Shown: positions 39,242-48,394 of the stretch, piece after piece
Layout of the letters: each line of letters opens with the position of its first letter
How positions within the stretch are numbered: position 1 is the first letter of the stretch
Assembly (NCBI RefSeq): GCF_001636845.1
Contig: NZ_LITT01000063.1
Span: 62,001 to 126,000 of the forward strand
DNA from: Clostridium ljungdahlii
GTDB lineage: Bacteria; Bacillota; Clostridia; Clostridiales; Clostridiaceae
Length of the DNA: 64,000 bases
Direction: 5' to 3'
Program-made: the position numbers and the translations under genes
Notes under the pieces: model-generated
Database searches by the model: none
What the model saw: the letters and a program-made list of their open reading frames with translations, nothing else
Told to the model about the DNA's origin: nothing

Positions 39242-39321
39242 ATACAACATCCCTTTTTTAACTTAATTTTTTCAATTTGTAAACTAATAATACTTTTTAT
39301 AAGCAACATTTATACCAAATA

Positions 39322-39357
39322 AAAAAACCCTATAAATATATGATTTAAAGGGTTTTT
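39322..39357 (-). terminator. Intrinsic terminator after activator 2
   Basis: AAAAACCCT pairs with AAGGGTTTTT across a 17-base loop, just beyond the stop of the upstream activator gene. It suggests that the tandem activator genes are transcribed separately. Confidence 0.65.
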
Positions 39358-39395
39358 CATTATATTAAATTATAAATTCATCTCAATTTGACATC

Positions 39396-40733
39396 TCAAT
39401 TTGAAATATCGTTTACACTGTATTCAAGACCATACTTTACAACTTTTCTGTAAACTGATGACCTGCTTATTCCAAGAGCTTCTGCGGCTTTAATCTTTCC
39501 AGCTTCATCCCATCCAAACCAGTCTAGCGTCTTTCTAAGTGTTTCTTTTTCCATTTCTTCAATTGATATAATATCTTTTGGCTCTATTTTTACTTCATTT
39601 TCTCCTATAAACTCATTTGGCAAACTTGCCTCAGTTATGTAATTGCTGTTTTCAAAATTCATTGCATATTCAATTACATTTCTAAGTTCCCTTACATTAC
39701 CATCCCACTTATGAGTTTTAAATAACTTTTTAACTTCATCGCTTAAATCAATTATATCTTTTTCAAACATCTTACAATACTTTTCAATTAAATAATTACT
39801 TATAAGAAAAATATCATCTTTCCTCTCTATCAAGCTGGGAACTTTAAAACATATTACATTTAGCCTATAATATAGGTCTTTTCTAAAGTTACCTTCCTCT
39901 ACCATCTTTTTAAGCTCTATATTTGTTGCCCCTATTATTCTAACGTTTACATTAACTTCTTTATTTGAGCCTATTCTGCATATTTTTCTATCTTCAATAA
40001 TTCTTAATATTTTATTTTGCATAAACTGGGTCATATTTTCTATTTCATCTAAAAAAATTGTTCCTCCATCAGCTTCTTCAAACTTTCCAACTTTTCCATT
40101 GGAGTTTGCACCTGTAAAGGCTCCCCTTTCATAACCAAAGAGTTCACTCTCAAGAAGTGAATCAGGTATAGCCCCACAGTTAACTACTATAAACTTCTTA
40201 TTCCTCCTTGGTGAAATATCATGAATAGCTCTTGCAAACAGTTCTTTTCCCGTACCTGTCTCTCCTAATAAAAGAATGGTAGAATCGTATCTTCCAACTA
40301 TTTTAATCTTTGCCTTGAGATTTAACATGACATCGCTTTCACCAATGATTTCAGAAATATAAGCACTTTTTCCGATGTTTCTTTTATTGGATTTCCTTTC
40401 AATAGTACATAAAACATACTTTACTTTTTTTCCTTCTATTAAATGTTTAATTGTATATGTAATATCAGCTTCTAGACCTATCAAACTTACTTCTTTATTT
40501 TCTCTATCACCTTCACAAAAATCTTTTTCTATACCATTTATAAACTTTTCAATTTCACTCATATCACTATCAGTATTAAAAATATTCTTGCATTTTTCAT
40601 TGAAGTAAGCTGTATTTTTAATTAAATCAAAAAATATTACGCCTTTATCATACATATTCATGATATTGATATATTTATCAAGAATACTGTTATTAAACGC
40701 ATTGTTTTCATCATAATACTTCAAAATAAACAT
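39396..40733 (-). CDS. Sigma-54-dependent activator 2 (paralogue of activator 1)
   Basis: About 445 residues with the same layout as activator 1: PAS-like sensor, AAA+ domain with GETGTGKE, GAFTGAN and FLDEIENM, and a Fis-type helix-turn-helix ending SSVYRKVVKYGLE. The C-terminal tail and parts of the sensor differ most. I start at the ATG at 40733, as in the paralogue. A tandem duplication is evident. The 3' tail and sensor divergence suggests different ligands or targets. Confidence 0.9.
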   Translation of the reverse strand: MFILKYYDENNAFNNSILDKYINIMNMYDKGVIFFDLIKNTAYFNEKCKNIFNTDSDMSEIEKFINGIEKDFCEGDRENKEVSLIGLEADITYTIKHLIEGKKVKYVLCTIERKSNKRNIGKSAYISEIIGESDVMLNLKAKIKIVGRYDSTILLLGETGTGKELFARAIHDISPRRNKKFIVVNCGAIPDSLLESELFGYERGAFTGANSNGKVGKFEEADGGTIFLDEIENMTQFMQNKILRIIEDRKICRIGSNKEVNVNVRIIGATNIELKKMVEEGNFRKDLYYRLNVICFKVPSLIERKDDIFLISNYLIEKYCKMFEKDIIDLSDEVKKLFKTHKWDGNVRELRNVIEYAMNFENSNYITEASLPNEFIGENEVKIEPKDIISIEEMEKETLRKTLDWFGWDEAGKIKAAEALGISRSSVYRKVVKYGLEYSVNDISN

Positions 40734-40837
40734 ATACAATCACTCTTTTCTTATAATTAGCTTTATAATATCATAAATTTCTACAAACTTCTACAAATAT
40801 TAAAATTGAATTTTTAATTATATCTTACTTAATCATT

Positions 40838-40852
40838 TGGTATAATTTATGC
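40838..40852 (+). promoter_or_regulatory. Promoter candidate for amidohydrolase gene
   Basis: TGGTATAATTTATGC keeps the GG-N10-GC spacing of sigma-54 promoters but also contains a perfect TATAAT. Either sigma factor could be read from this; the adjacent sigma-54 activators make the first possible. AAGGAG and the ATG follow about 20 bases later. Confidence 0.35.
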
Positions 40853-40882
40853 TTCACTATTTAATTTGAAGGAGTGATTTAA

Positions 40883-41752
40883 ATGGAAATAATTGATTCA
40901 CATTTACATTTTTCAAATATTAATAGTTTTAAAGAAGCAGCTTTAAATTTATCAAAAGTAAACTACTCCAGTACAGGATTAAAGGAGGAATTTGAAAAAA
41001 ACCACATAATCATGGGCATAGGTATGGGATTAACAGAAAAACAAATTGGAGGATTTCCTGATTCAAATTCTCATAATCCTATGGATTTAGATCTTGAGGA
41101 AAAAGTACCTGATAATCTAGTTTACTGTTTAGGAATTAATCCACAAAAATTGAATGATGAAGAACTATCAAGAATTGAAGAAAGAATTAAAAATAGTAAA
41201 GTAGTAGGATTAAAAATTTATCCGGGGTATTACCCTTATTATGTTTGGAATAAAATATACGACCCTATATATAAATTAGCTTCATCTTATAAAATACCCG
41301 TTGTCATCCATGGTGGTGATCCCTATTCAAGCAAAGCCCTTGTAAAATATTCTCATCCCATACACATAGATGAGCTTGCAGTAAAACATAGAAACATAAA
41401 CTTCGTTATTGCTCACTTTGGAAACCCCTGGATAATGAGTGCTGCTGAAGTGATATATAAAAATTCCAATGTTTACACTGATCTTTCAGGACTTCTAGTA
41501 GGCAATAAAAATGATATTGATGGATTTAAAAACGATAAATATTTTATCCAGCATATTCAAAGAGGAATTACATTTATTAAAGTTATTCCAAATTGGTATG
41601 AAAAATTTCTATTTGGAACAGACTGGCCGTTAGTACCTATAAAAAGTTATATTGAACTTATAAAGTCCCTTTTTGATGAAAAATTTTATGAGTATATTTT
41701 TTATAAAAACGCTTTAAAAGTATTTCCTAAATTGAATACCTTTTTTAAGTAA
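40883..41752 (+). CDS. Amidohydrolase-family (TIM-barrel) metal-dependent hydrolase
   Basis: 289 residues starting MEIIDSHLHF, the metal-binding HxH strand of the amidohydrolase-2 group. Further conserved points: VVIHGGDPY near residue 145, IAHFGNPW near residue 175 and the late metal aspartate in LFGTDWPL. The reaction (hydrolysis or decarboxylation) cannot be told. Divergent from activator 2 and embedded in the agmatine region, so a substrate related to amines or carbamoyl compounds is possible. Confidence 0.8.
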   Translation: MEIIDSHLHFSNINSFKEAALNLSKVNYSSTGLKEEFEKNHIIMGIGMGLTEKQIGGFPDSNSHNPMDLDLEEKVPDNLVYCLGINPQKLNDEELSRIEERIKNSKVVGLKIYPGYYPYYVWNKIYDPIYKLASSYKIPVVIHGGDPYSSKALVKYSHPIHIDELAVKHRNINFVIAHFGNPWIMSAAEVIYKNSNVYTDLSGLLVGNKNDIDGFKNDKYFIQHIQRGITFIKVIPNWYEKFLFGTDWPLVPIKSYIELIKSLFDEKFYEYIFYKNALKVFPKLNTFFK

Positions 41753-41781
41753 ATGTTATGAGTATTTAACTCATAACATTT
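41751..41781 (+). terminator. Intrinsic terminator after amidohydrolase
   Basis: AAATGTTATGAGT pairs perfectly with ACTCATAACATTT around a 5-base loop, overlapping the stop codon region. Confidence 0.7.
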
Positions 41782-41889
41782 ACTTATTCTATTCTTAATG
41801 GGACTATATTCTTATTGAAAATAACTACATTTAACATTATTATAAGAGTATCACAATATTAAATACACTAGAGGATCCGGAGGGATAGA

Positions 41890-43332
41890 ATGAAAAAATC
41901 AAAGTTAAAATCTGATAAAGTAATAACATTTTATGAATACATAATGAAAAGATTCTTATTAATAACAATTTTATGTGTAGCATTGACATCAGTAATTTAT
42001 TATGTATATTGTACAAACATAATGATAAATGATACAAAAGATGCCCTAAAAAAGGTTGCAGTAGCATCTCAATATATTATAAATGGAGACGAACACGAAA
42101 AAATAACTACTGATACCTCAAAGCAATATAAAGACATGTGTAATATTCTTACAGAATTTAGACGTAAAAGTAATGTGTCTGATGTATATACTATGATAAA
42201 ATCAGATGACTCCCATACAAAGTTCATACTTGCTTCCTATGATGCACAATCAACCTTTATGAAAGACTATATGTTTAATGATAAAATGAAGTCGGCATAC
42301 TACAATGGGAAAGTTACAGTTTTAGATACTCCTATTACTGACCTTGAGGGCACATTTTATTCAGCATATGCTCCTCTTTATAATTCCAAAGGAAAAGTAG
42401 TAGCTTTAATTGGAGTAGATATATCAGCACAACAAATAATAAATTTAAAACATAAAATATTTATAACATTTATTTTATTGTTTTTACTAACCTGTTTAAT
42501 TGGAATACTTATTAGTTATTTCTCTGTTAAACCTATAAATAAGGTTATAAAATCATTAAATTGGCTTGTATTAAAAGTTTCAGAGGGTGATTTCTCCTTA
42601 GACTTTGATGAATCTATTATTAAAATCAAGGAAATAAAAGATTTTACTCATACTATTAACACTATGAATAAGAATATAAGCTTTCTAATAAAAATAATTT
42701 CTCAAAATTCCAAAGAGATTGAATTAAAAGCTGATAAATTGAACTCTTTAGTAGATAAAGTAAATTTATCTGCGCAAGTAATTACATCAATAGTTGAAGA
42801 AATGGTTTATACCTATGAAAATATAAGAAACTTTACTATAGAAACTATAAGAAAAAATAAAACTAATTATACAACAAACATTGAAAAAACTTATACTGGT
42901 TTTAAAAATTTAGTTGACAATTTTAATGAAGAAATTAAAAAAGTTACTGACAACTTTAATAAGTTGAAACTTGTATGCTTAAATAATACCAAAAACCCTG
43001 ACACCAAACTTATTAAAAGGTATATGGATAATCTTGATAGCGAATTAGAAGAGATAAATAGTATGTTTAATCTGTCATTAGATGTTTTGCATGAACTAAA
43101 TGCCAATGATATAAGAAATAATAAATTGTCAGAAAACGAACTATTTAATTATAACAATAAAATAATTGAAAAGTTTGACAAAGTCAATAGTGCTAATGTT
43201 TATATATCTGATGGCATAAACGATCAGGCAAAAGCAATTGAAGGAATTCTCGAAGAGATAGTAAATTTAAAAGAGATTTCAAATAATTTAAATAAGAACC
43301 TTAAAAAAATTAACTACTATAAGAAAAGCTAA
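41890..43332 (+). CDS. Membrane receptor with HAMP and coiled coil but no known output
   Basis: 480 residues. Membrane helix at about 20-42, extracellular Cache-like region about 45-185 (GTFYSAYAPLYNSKGKVVAL and IGVDIS), second helix about 195-215, HAMP-like segment (ISYFSVKPINKVIKSLNWL), then about 230 residues of coiled coil. No kinase, cyclase or chemoreceptor tip (no EVRKLAE-type hairpin) is found. It looks like a chemoreceptor stripped of its signalling tip. GGAGG lies 6 bases before the ATG. Confidence 0.75.
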   Translation: MKKSKLKSDKVITFYEYIMKRFLLITILCVALTSVIYYVYCTNIMINDTKDALKKVAVASQYIINGDEHEKITTDTSKQYKDMCNILTEFRRKSNVSDVYTMIKSDDSHTKFILASYDAQSTFMKDYMFNDKMKSAYYNGKVTVLDTPITDLEGTFYSAYAPLYNSKGKVVALIGVDISAQQIINLKHKIFITFILLFLLTCLIGILISYFSVKPINKVIKSLNWLVLKVSEGDFSLDFDESIIKIKEIKDFTHTINTMNKNISFLIKIISQNSKEIELKADKLNSLVDKVNLSAQVITSIVEEMVYTYENIRNFTIETIRKNKTNYTTNIEKTYTGFKNLVDNFNEEIKKVTDNFNKLKLVCLNNTKNPDTKLIKRYMDNLDSELEEINSMFNLSLDVLHELNANDIRNNKLSENELFNYNNKIIEKFDKVNSANVYISDGINDQAKAIEGILEEIVNLKEISNNLNKNLKKINYYKKS

Positions 43333-43350
43333 TAATTATATTTAGATAAT

Positions 43351-43404
43351 ATTAAAAAGTACCATATAAATTTCCAACCTGGAATTTTATATGGTACTTT
43401 TAAT
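43351..43404. terminator. Bidirectional intrinsic terminator
   Basis: ATTAAAAAGTACCATATAAA pairs with TTTTATATGGTACTTTTAAT, with TTCC/GGAA extending the stem. It separates the receptor gene from the convergent carbamate kinase gene. Confidence 0.85.
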
Positions 43405-43429
43405 CTAACAAATATTTCAATAGGTTTTA

Positions 43430-44368
43430 TTATAAAGTAATTACTGTACCACTAAGGCCTTTCATAGCAAGTGGTGCCTTTTCTAAAGAAGCGATTACTG
43501 ATTTTCTTCCAGCTTTGCTAGTCGCAAACTGAACTGCAGCCTCTACTTTAGGGAGCATACTTCCTGGAGCAAAATGACCTTTACTAGCTAAATTTTTTGC
43601 CTCTTCTACGGATATTTCTTTTAGTTCCTTCTGATTTGGCTTTCCATAATTGATAGCAACACGATCAACTGCTGTTAAAATAAACAGATAATCTGCATCT
43701 ACAAGTTCTGCCAATTTCGCAGAACCAAAATCTTTATCAACAACTGCTGGAATTCCTTCATAATCACCATTTTCATTTAAGACAACAGGAATGCCGCCGC
43801 CGCCACAAGCAATTACTATAAATTCATGGTCAAGCAAATTTAATATAGAATCTTTTTCTATAATATCAACTGGCTTAGGGGATGCAACCATTTGCCTGTA
43901 ACCCCTTCCCGCATCTTCTTTCATTACTAATTTAGGGTCTTCTTCCATCATCTTTAATGCTTCTTCTTTTGAATAAAATCCCCCAATTGGTTTTGTCGGA
44001 CATTTAAAAGCATTATCATTCTTATCTACTAACATTTGTGTTACTACAGTTGCCACATGCCATGGCATTCCCTGCTTCTTTAGTTCTTTTTTTAATCCCT
44101 TTTGCAAATGGTATCCTATATATCCCTGACTCATAGCCGTACACTCTGGTAACTCAAATTTTGCAACTTTATCATTGTTAGCTGAAGCAATATCAAGTGC
44201 CAGACTAATCATTCCTACTTGAGGACCGTTGCCATGACTTATAATTATTTCATGCCCCTGTTTGATTAACCCAATTAAAGATGGAGCTGCATTATCTATC
44301 ATTTTTTGTTGTTCTATTGGAGTTTTTCCTAAAGCGTTTCCCCCAAGGGCAATTACAATTCTTGACAT
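43430..44368 (-). CDS. arcC: Carbamate kinase
   Basis: Transfers phosphate from carbamoyl phosphate to ADP, yielding ATP, ammonia and CO2. Begins SRIVIALGGNALGKTP and has SHGNGPQVGMI near residue 50, ACGGGGIPVV near 210 and VDKDFGSAKLAELVDAD near 230. 312 residues. It follows putrescine carbamoyltransferase by 47 bases, forming the energy-yielding end of agmatine breakdown. Confidence 0.96.
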   Translation of the reverse strand: MSRIVIALGGNALGKTPIEQQKMIDNAAPSLIGLIKQGHEIIISHGNGPQVGMISLALDIASANNDKVAKFELPECTAMSQGYIGYHLQKGLKKELKKQGMPWHVATVVTQMLVDKNDNAFKCPTKPIGGFYSKEEALKMMEEDPKLVMKEDAGRGYRQMVASPKPVDIIEKDSILNLLDHEFIVIACGGGGIPVVLNENGDYEGIPAVVDKDFGSAKLAELVDADYLFILTAVDRVAINYGKPNQKELKEISVEEAKNLASKGHFAPGSMLPKVEAAVQFATSKAGRKSVIASLEKAPLAMKGLSGTVITL

Positions 44369-44415
44369 ATTCTTTCTCCTTTATTTGTACAAATTTCTAT
44401 AGATAATTGTTCCTA

Positions 44416-45432
44416 TTAGCCAATAGAATTTAGAACTACTTCCAATTCAGCTCTAGACTTCATTTGTGCAACTTTATCTTCTTTTTTTGCATTTTGGTTT
44501 AAGAAATATACAAGTAATCCTCTCATAGCTGTCAATCTGTTTTCGCCTTCATCAAACACGATAGAATAATCAGCATCTATTACTTCATCTACTACCTCTT
44601 CTCCTCTTGTTGCAGGTAGGCAATGCATAAATTTTACATTAGGGCTTGCTTTTGCCATCATCTCTTTAGTTACTTGATATTTAGGATAGAATATTGCCAT
44701 TCTGTCTTCTTTAGAAAGTTCAGCATCATATAAACCATACCAAACATCAGTATAAACAAAATCTGCATCCTTTAATGCTTCATCTTCATTATCTGTAATC
44801 AATAATGATCCACCAGATACTTTACAGTTCTCTTCTCCAATCTTAGTAAGTTCTTTCTTTAACTGATAACCTTTTGGTCCATATTGAACGAAATGCATTC
44901 CTAATTTAGTTGTAATAAACATTAAAGAAGCACATACCTGAGTAGCATCTCCTACAAATACAACTTTACAATCTTGCAACTTCTTTCCTTCTGGTAAATG
45001 TTCTACCATAGTACAAATGTCTCCCATTTCCTGAGTTGGATGATTGTAATCAGACATACCATTAATTACTGGTACTGTAGCATTCTTTGCAAGATCAACT
45101 ACGCTTTTATGTCTGTCTACACGTGCCATAAGAATATCTACTAATCTAGATAAAACACGGCTTGTATCCTCGATAGTTTCATGTCCTCCCAATTGAATCT
45201 GACCTGGAGCTAAATACTGGGCATGTCCACCAAGTTGTTCCATTGCTGTTTCAAAAGATACCCTTGTTCTAGTTGAACTCTGTTGAAAAATCATTCCTAA
45301 TGTTTTATGTTTAAGTAACTGTGGATAATATCCATTTTTGATACATCTTTTCAACTTTAAGGATAAGTTAATAATATCCATTAATTCTTCCTTTGTAAAA
45401 TCATTTGTATCTATAAAATCTTTTACTGCCAT
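44416..45432 (-). CDS. ptcA: Putrescine carbamoyltransferase
   Basis: Phosphorolysis of N-carbamoylputrescine to putrescine and carbamoyl phosphate. Carbamoyl phosphate loop [10 protein letters not shown], then the region [19 protein letters not shown] and [11 protein letters not shown]. The match to the well-studied enterococcal enzyme as I remember it ([21 protein letters not shown] and DVWYGLY segments) and the long C-terminal helix point to the putrescine enzyme and not ornithine carbamoyltransferase. 338 residues. Agmatine deiminase lies in the same region. Confidence 0.93.
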   Translation of the reverse strand: MAVKDFIDTNDFTKEELMDIINLSLKLKRCIKNGYYPQLLKHKTLGMIFQQSSTRTRVSFETAMEQLGGHAQYLAPGQIQLGGHETIEDTSRVLSRLVDILMARVDRHKSVVDLAKNATVPVINGMSDYNHPTQEMGDICTMVEHLPEGKKLQDCKVVFVGDATQVCASLMFITTKLGMHFVQYGPKGYQLKKELTKIGEENCKVSGGSLLITDNEDEALKDADFVYTDVWYGLYDAELSKEDRMAIFYPKYQVTKEMMAKASPNVKFMHCLPATRGEEVVDEVIDADYSIVFDEGENRLTAMRGLLVYFLNQNAKKEDKVAQMKSRAELEVVLNSIG

Positions 45433-45512
45433 TTTTTCTTCCTCCTAAAAATTAATGTTTTGTTATGAATTTTTTATTACTACTTGTAAAAGTTTTCTCA
45501 CATAACTATTTA

Positions 45513-45527
45513 GCAATATCCATGCCA
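45513..45527 (-). promoter_or_regulatory. Sigma-54 promoter of ptcA-arcC
   Basis: Minus strand TGGCATGGATATTGC differs from TGGCAC-N5-TTGC only at the sixth base. It lies 81 bases upstream of the ptcA start and is preceded upstream by TATGTCA/TGACATA half-sites (45604-45660), the same as at the permease-aguA promoter. Confidence 0.8.
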
Positions 45528-45592
45528 AAAATTAATTATAAGGAAATGGCTATTTTACTGAAATACCATACTTGAAATATTAAATAACTTAT

Positions 45593-45662
45593 TTCAATTT
45601 GGGATATGTCACAAAAGTTTACTGTGTTTAAATCAGTTCATATATTTCAAAATGACATATAC
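45593..45662. promoter_or_regulatory. Probable activator sites upstream of ptcA
   Basis: TATTTCAATTTGGGATATGTCA (start 45591) and TATATTTCAAAATGACATATA (start 45641) are arranged as two divergent copies of TTTCAA plus ATGTCA/TGACAT half-sites, 65-150 bases upstream of the -24/-12 element. The same two half-site words make up the palindromes at 37690-37774. Confidence 0.5.
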
Positions 45663-45704
45663 TTTTTATATATTAAAATGACTAGTCAATACTCCATAAA
45701 TTTA

Positions 45705-45750
45705 GGGGATGAACATAGATTTATTTTTATACAAATCTATGCTCATCCCC
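45705..45750 (-). terminator. Terminator after serine hydrolase gene
   Basis: GGGGATGA.CATAGATTT pairs with AAATCTATG.TCATCCCC around an AT loop, followed on the minus strand by a mixed A/T tail. It closes the PTS operon. Confidence 0.8.
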
Positions 45751-45770
45751 ATCCAAATAAATTTTTGTAA

Positions 45771-46841
45771 TTATACCTTCTTAAAAACTACAGTTTCAGC
45801 AATATTATTTATATTTCTCCTAAGTTTTATAAGACCTATATTATCTCTAGAAGGATGAATTCTATTTGTAAGTAATATAAACGCAAACTGGTTTTCAAAA
45901 TCTATAAGCACTGAAGTGCCAGTAAATCCTGTATGGAATATACTTTTTCTTGATGATAAGTCCCCCATACTATTTATATATCCTAGATTATTTTTAACCT
46001 GCCACCCTAAACCTCGTTTTTCATTAAGCCCATCAGTATTATATTCCATTATCATCTTTATTGAATTTTCGCTAAGAATCCTCTTATCATTGAGTATGCC
46101 TTTATTTAACATCATCCTGCAAAACTTTCCTAAGTCCTTTACAGTAGAAAATAGTCCTGCATGACCGCTTACTCCTTCAAGAATATGCGCCTTCCCATCG
46201 TGAACTGTTCCTCTAATATATCCTCTTGAATTCTTATATTCAGTAGCTGCACATCTATTTTTTAAATTATCCTTTGGATTGTAACAAGTGTCCTTCATAT
46301 TAAGTGGTTTAGATATATTTTCGCTAAAATATACGTCAATAGGACCTGCCACCCTTTCTATGATAAGTCCTAATAAAATATATCCTATATCGGAATACAG
46401 AACTTTTTGACCTGTTTTATACTCCAATTCCATAGAAAATACACTTTTTATAATATCCTGTTTATTTTTACATAGTATCTTATAATCATCTATATCAGCA
46501 GGTAACCCAGATGTATGTGTTAATAAGTTATATATTGTAACATCCTTATGCTTAAAATTCGGTAAAATATCACATACATTTGTACACAAAGTAATTTGTC
46601 CATCTTCTATTAATTTTAAAATAATAGTAGTGGTAGAAATAACTTTGCTTAAAGAGGCCAAATCATAAATAGTATTTATATCTACCAACTCTTTTGTTGG
46701 AAGTAATTGCAAATAACCTTCTGCACCAAATTGACTTTCCTCCCTAGTTACTATTCCAAAGCATGCTCCTGGAAATACTCCATTATTTACGCACTTTTTA
46801 ATATATTGTTTTAAATATTTAAATCTATTTTTATCAATCAT
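45771..46841 (-). CDS. Beta-lactamase-fold serine hydrolase
   Basis: 356 residues, class C beta-lactamase/penicillin-binding-protein fold. The nucleophile is in DLASLSKVIS (SxxK), the second motif is YSDIGY, and the third is HTGFTG (in place of KTG). No signal peptide is visible, so it is probably cytoplasmic and not a resistance enzyme. It is the last gene of a mannose-family PTS operon, 4 bases after the IIB gene, near murQ and nagA. A deacylase or esterase acting on imported muropeptides or sugars is a reasonable inference. Confidence 0.82.
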   Translation of the reverse strand: MIDKNRFKYLKQYIKKCVNNGVFPGACFGIVTREESQFGAEGYLQLLPTKELVDINTIYDLASLSKVISTTTIILKLIEDGQITLCTNVCDILPNFKHKDVTIYNLLTHTSGLPADIDDYKILCKNKQDIIKSVFSMELEYKTGQKVLYSDIGYILLGLIIERVAGPIDVYFSENISKPLNMKDTCYNPKDNLKNRCAATEYKNSRGYIRGTVHDGKAHILEGVSGHAGLFSTVKDLGKFCRMMLNKGILNDKRILSENSIKMIMEYNTDGLNEKRGLGWQVKNNLGYINSMGDLSSRKSIFHTGFTGTSVLIDFENQFAFILLTNRIHPSRDNIGLIKLRRNINNIAETVVFKKV

Positions 46842-46845
46842 ACAG

Positions 46846-47331
46846 CTACAGATCCTTTATCAAATTCATAAAATTACTTTCAGGTTCATCTGGAACCATT
46901 CTTGCTGTAATTTTTAATCCCATAGAACTCAATTTTTTAAAAGCCTCAACATCTTCCTTTGATACATTTACTGATTTTTTAACATTTGTACTTTCATCTT
47001 TAGGAGCCATATTTCCTACATTAATCATAGGGAGTTCTATTCCTTTTTCCAGAAGTCTAACACAATCTTTAGGGTTTTTGAAAATTACAAATACCTTGTC
47101 ATTATCATACTTTCCTTCTTTAATTCTTACAGCAGCTTTTTCTACTGTAAGCACAGACAGATGTACACTAGGTGGAGTTGCAAGTTTCAAAACATATTTT
47201 TGTGTTTCACTGTTGCAAGCTTCATCGTTAACTACCATTATTCTGCTGCATCCTAGTGTATTAGTCCAAACAGTAGCAACCTGACCATGAATTAATCTTT
47301 CATCTATTCTCACATGAATAATTGACATTAA
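46846..47331 (-). CDS. PTS mannose-family IIB component
   Basis: Phosphocarrier that passes phosphate from IIA to the incoming sugar. Starts SIIHVRIDERLIHGQVATVW, the histidine in RLIHGQV being the phosphorylation site, followed by MVVNDEACN. 161 residues from the ATG at 47331 (AGAGGG upstream). Separated from the IID gene by repeat copy C. Confidence 0.93.
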   Translation of the reverse strand, partial: LMSIIHVRIDERLIHGQVATVWTNTLGCSRIMVVNDEACNSETQKYVLKLATPPSVHLSVLTVEKAAVRIKEGKYDNDKVFVIFKNPKDCVRLLEKGIELPMINVGNMAPKDESTNVKKSVNVSKEDVEAFKKLSSMGLKITARMVPDEPESNFMNLIKDL

Positions 47332-47360
47332 TATTACCCTCTTTCTTTCATATATCTTAA

Positions 47361-47494
47361 TAAACAGAGTTCTTGGCATCAGATGGAGTTTTTAAACTCC
47401 ATCTGATGCTTAGAAATCGTTATCCAGGGACGTAGCTGCTCTTTACTCCAACTTGGAGAAGTGGGAGTATTAGAGCAAGTAGTCATCGGATAAA
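47361..47494 (+). repeat. Structured intergenic repeat, copy C (shortened)
   Basis: Starts TAAACAGAGTTCTTGGCATC and ends CGGATAAA like copy B, but lacks the internal TTCTTAGTGC hairpin and the CCTTTAGGGG block. Its first stem is perfect: GCATCAGATGGAGTTT against AAACTCCATCTGATGC. It sits inside the PTS operon between IID and IIB and is antisense to that operon. Confidence 0.7.
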
Positions 47495-47539
47495 TAACAT
47501 AAGCAGTATTTTACTACTAATACTGCCTATAGAAAAACA

Positions 47540-48394
47540 TTATCCTAGTATCTTAAGGTTATACAAAACAATTCCCAGTGCGATTAAAAATAATATAAGC
47601 TTTGTAGAAGTCATTTTCTTTTTTCCAAGAAGCCAATATGATAAAAGGACTATGGCAAGTGGAATAAGACCTGGCATTATTTTATCCAGCATATCCTGTG
47701 CCACAAGTTTTACACTTCCTGACTTGAACACATATGGAACCTTTACATTTATAACAGAAGGTGCTAACGCGCCAATTACTATCAAACCTAGTATGGATGC
47801 CCCTTCAGTTAATTCCTTGAGTCTTCCACCAACACCTGTTATTATTTTCTTACCTTGATTATAACCTATATGAGTAAATTTGTACCTAACCCACCACATC
47901 GCAAAGGCAGGAATAAATGGTATTACTACTCCAAAAACACTACCTTGCATAGCCATATATGCTGCTATACTAAATACTATTGTTCTATATATAGCAACAA
48001 ATACTGTATCACCAATTCCAGCAAGCGGTCCCATTAAAGCTGTTTTAAATGAACTTATTGCATCCTCATCCTTTAATCCGTACTGCTCTTCCATTGCTAT
48101 ATCTGCACCTAATATAAGATGTGACATGGCTGGAGTTGTATTAAAATATTGTAGGTGTATCTTTAGTGCCTTTTTCATATCATCTTTATTTTTGTATAAC
48201 TTTTTCAATACAGGAATAATAGCAAAGCAATAACCAAGCCCCTGCATTTTTTCATAATTGAATCCAATCTGTAATCCAAATAATGCTCTCCAAAAAACTT
48301 TAGTTATATCTTTCTTTTCTATTTTTTTAGTTCCGCTATCCTGAATCTCTTTATCACTTTCATTTTGATTTACAACTTTAAGTTCATCAGTCAT
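47540..48394 (-). CDS. PTS mannose-family IID component
   Basis: 284 residues. After a charged N-terminus it reads ITKVFWRALFGLQIGFNYEKM, then the C-terminal membrane segments, with GPLAGIGDTVFVAIYRTI, the conserved IID loop. Forms the membrane channel with IIC. Its start overlaps the end of the IIC gene by 8 bases. Confidence 0.93.
   Translation of the reverse strand: MTDELKVVNQNESDKEIQDSGTKKIEKKDITKVFWRALFGLQIGFNYEKMQGLGYCFAIIPVLKKLYKNKDDMKKALKIHLQYFNTTPAMSHLILGADIAMEEQYGLKDEDAISSFKTALMGPLAGIGDTVFVAIYRTIVFSIAAYMAMQGSVFGVVIPFIPAFAMWWVRYKFTHIGYNQGKKIITGVGGRLKELTEGASILGLIVIGALAPSVINVKVPYVFKSGSVKLVAQDMLDKIMPGLIPLAIVLLSYWLLGKKKMTSTKLILFLIALGIVLYNLKILG

Noticed and set aside
39242..39395. CRISPR-like or tandem repeat in AT-rich spacers
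   Set aside because: The short repeats (CTCAATTTGA) are only two copies and have no regular spacing.
44416..45432. Ornithine carbamoyltransferase (arcB/argF) of an arginine deiminase operon
   Set aside because: Sequence blocks match putrescine carbamoyltransferase and the partner is agmatine deiminase; no arginine deiminase gene is present.
45771..46841. Antibiotic-resistance beta-lactamase
   Set aside because: No signal peptide, atypical third motif (HTG) and a sugar-PTS operon context.
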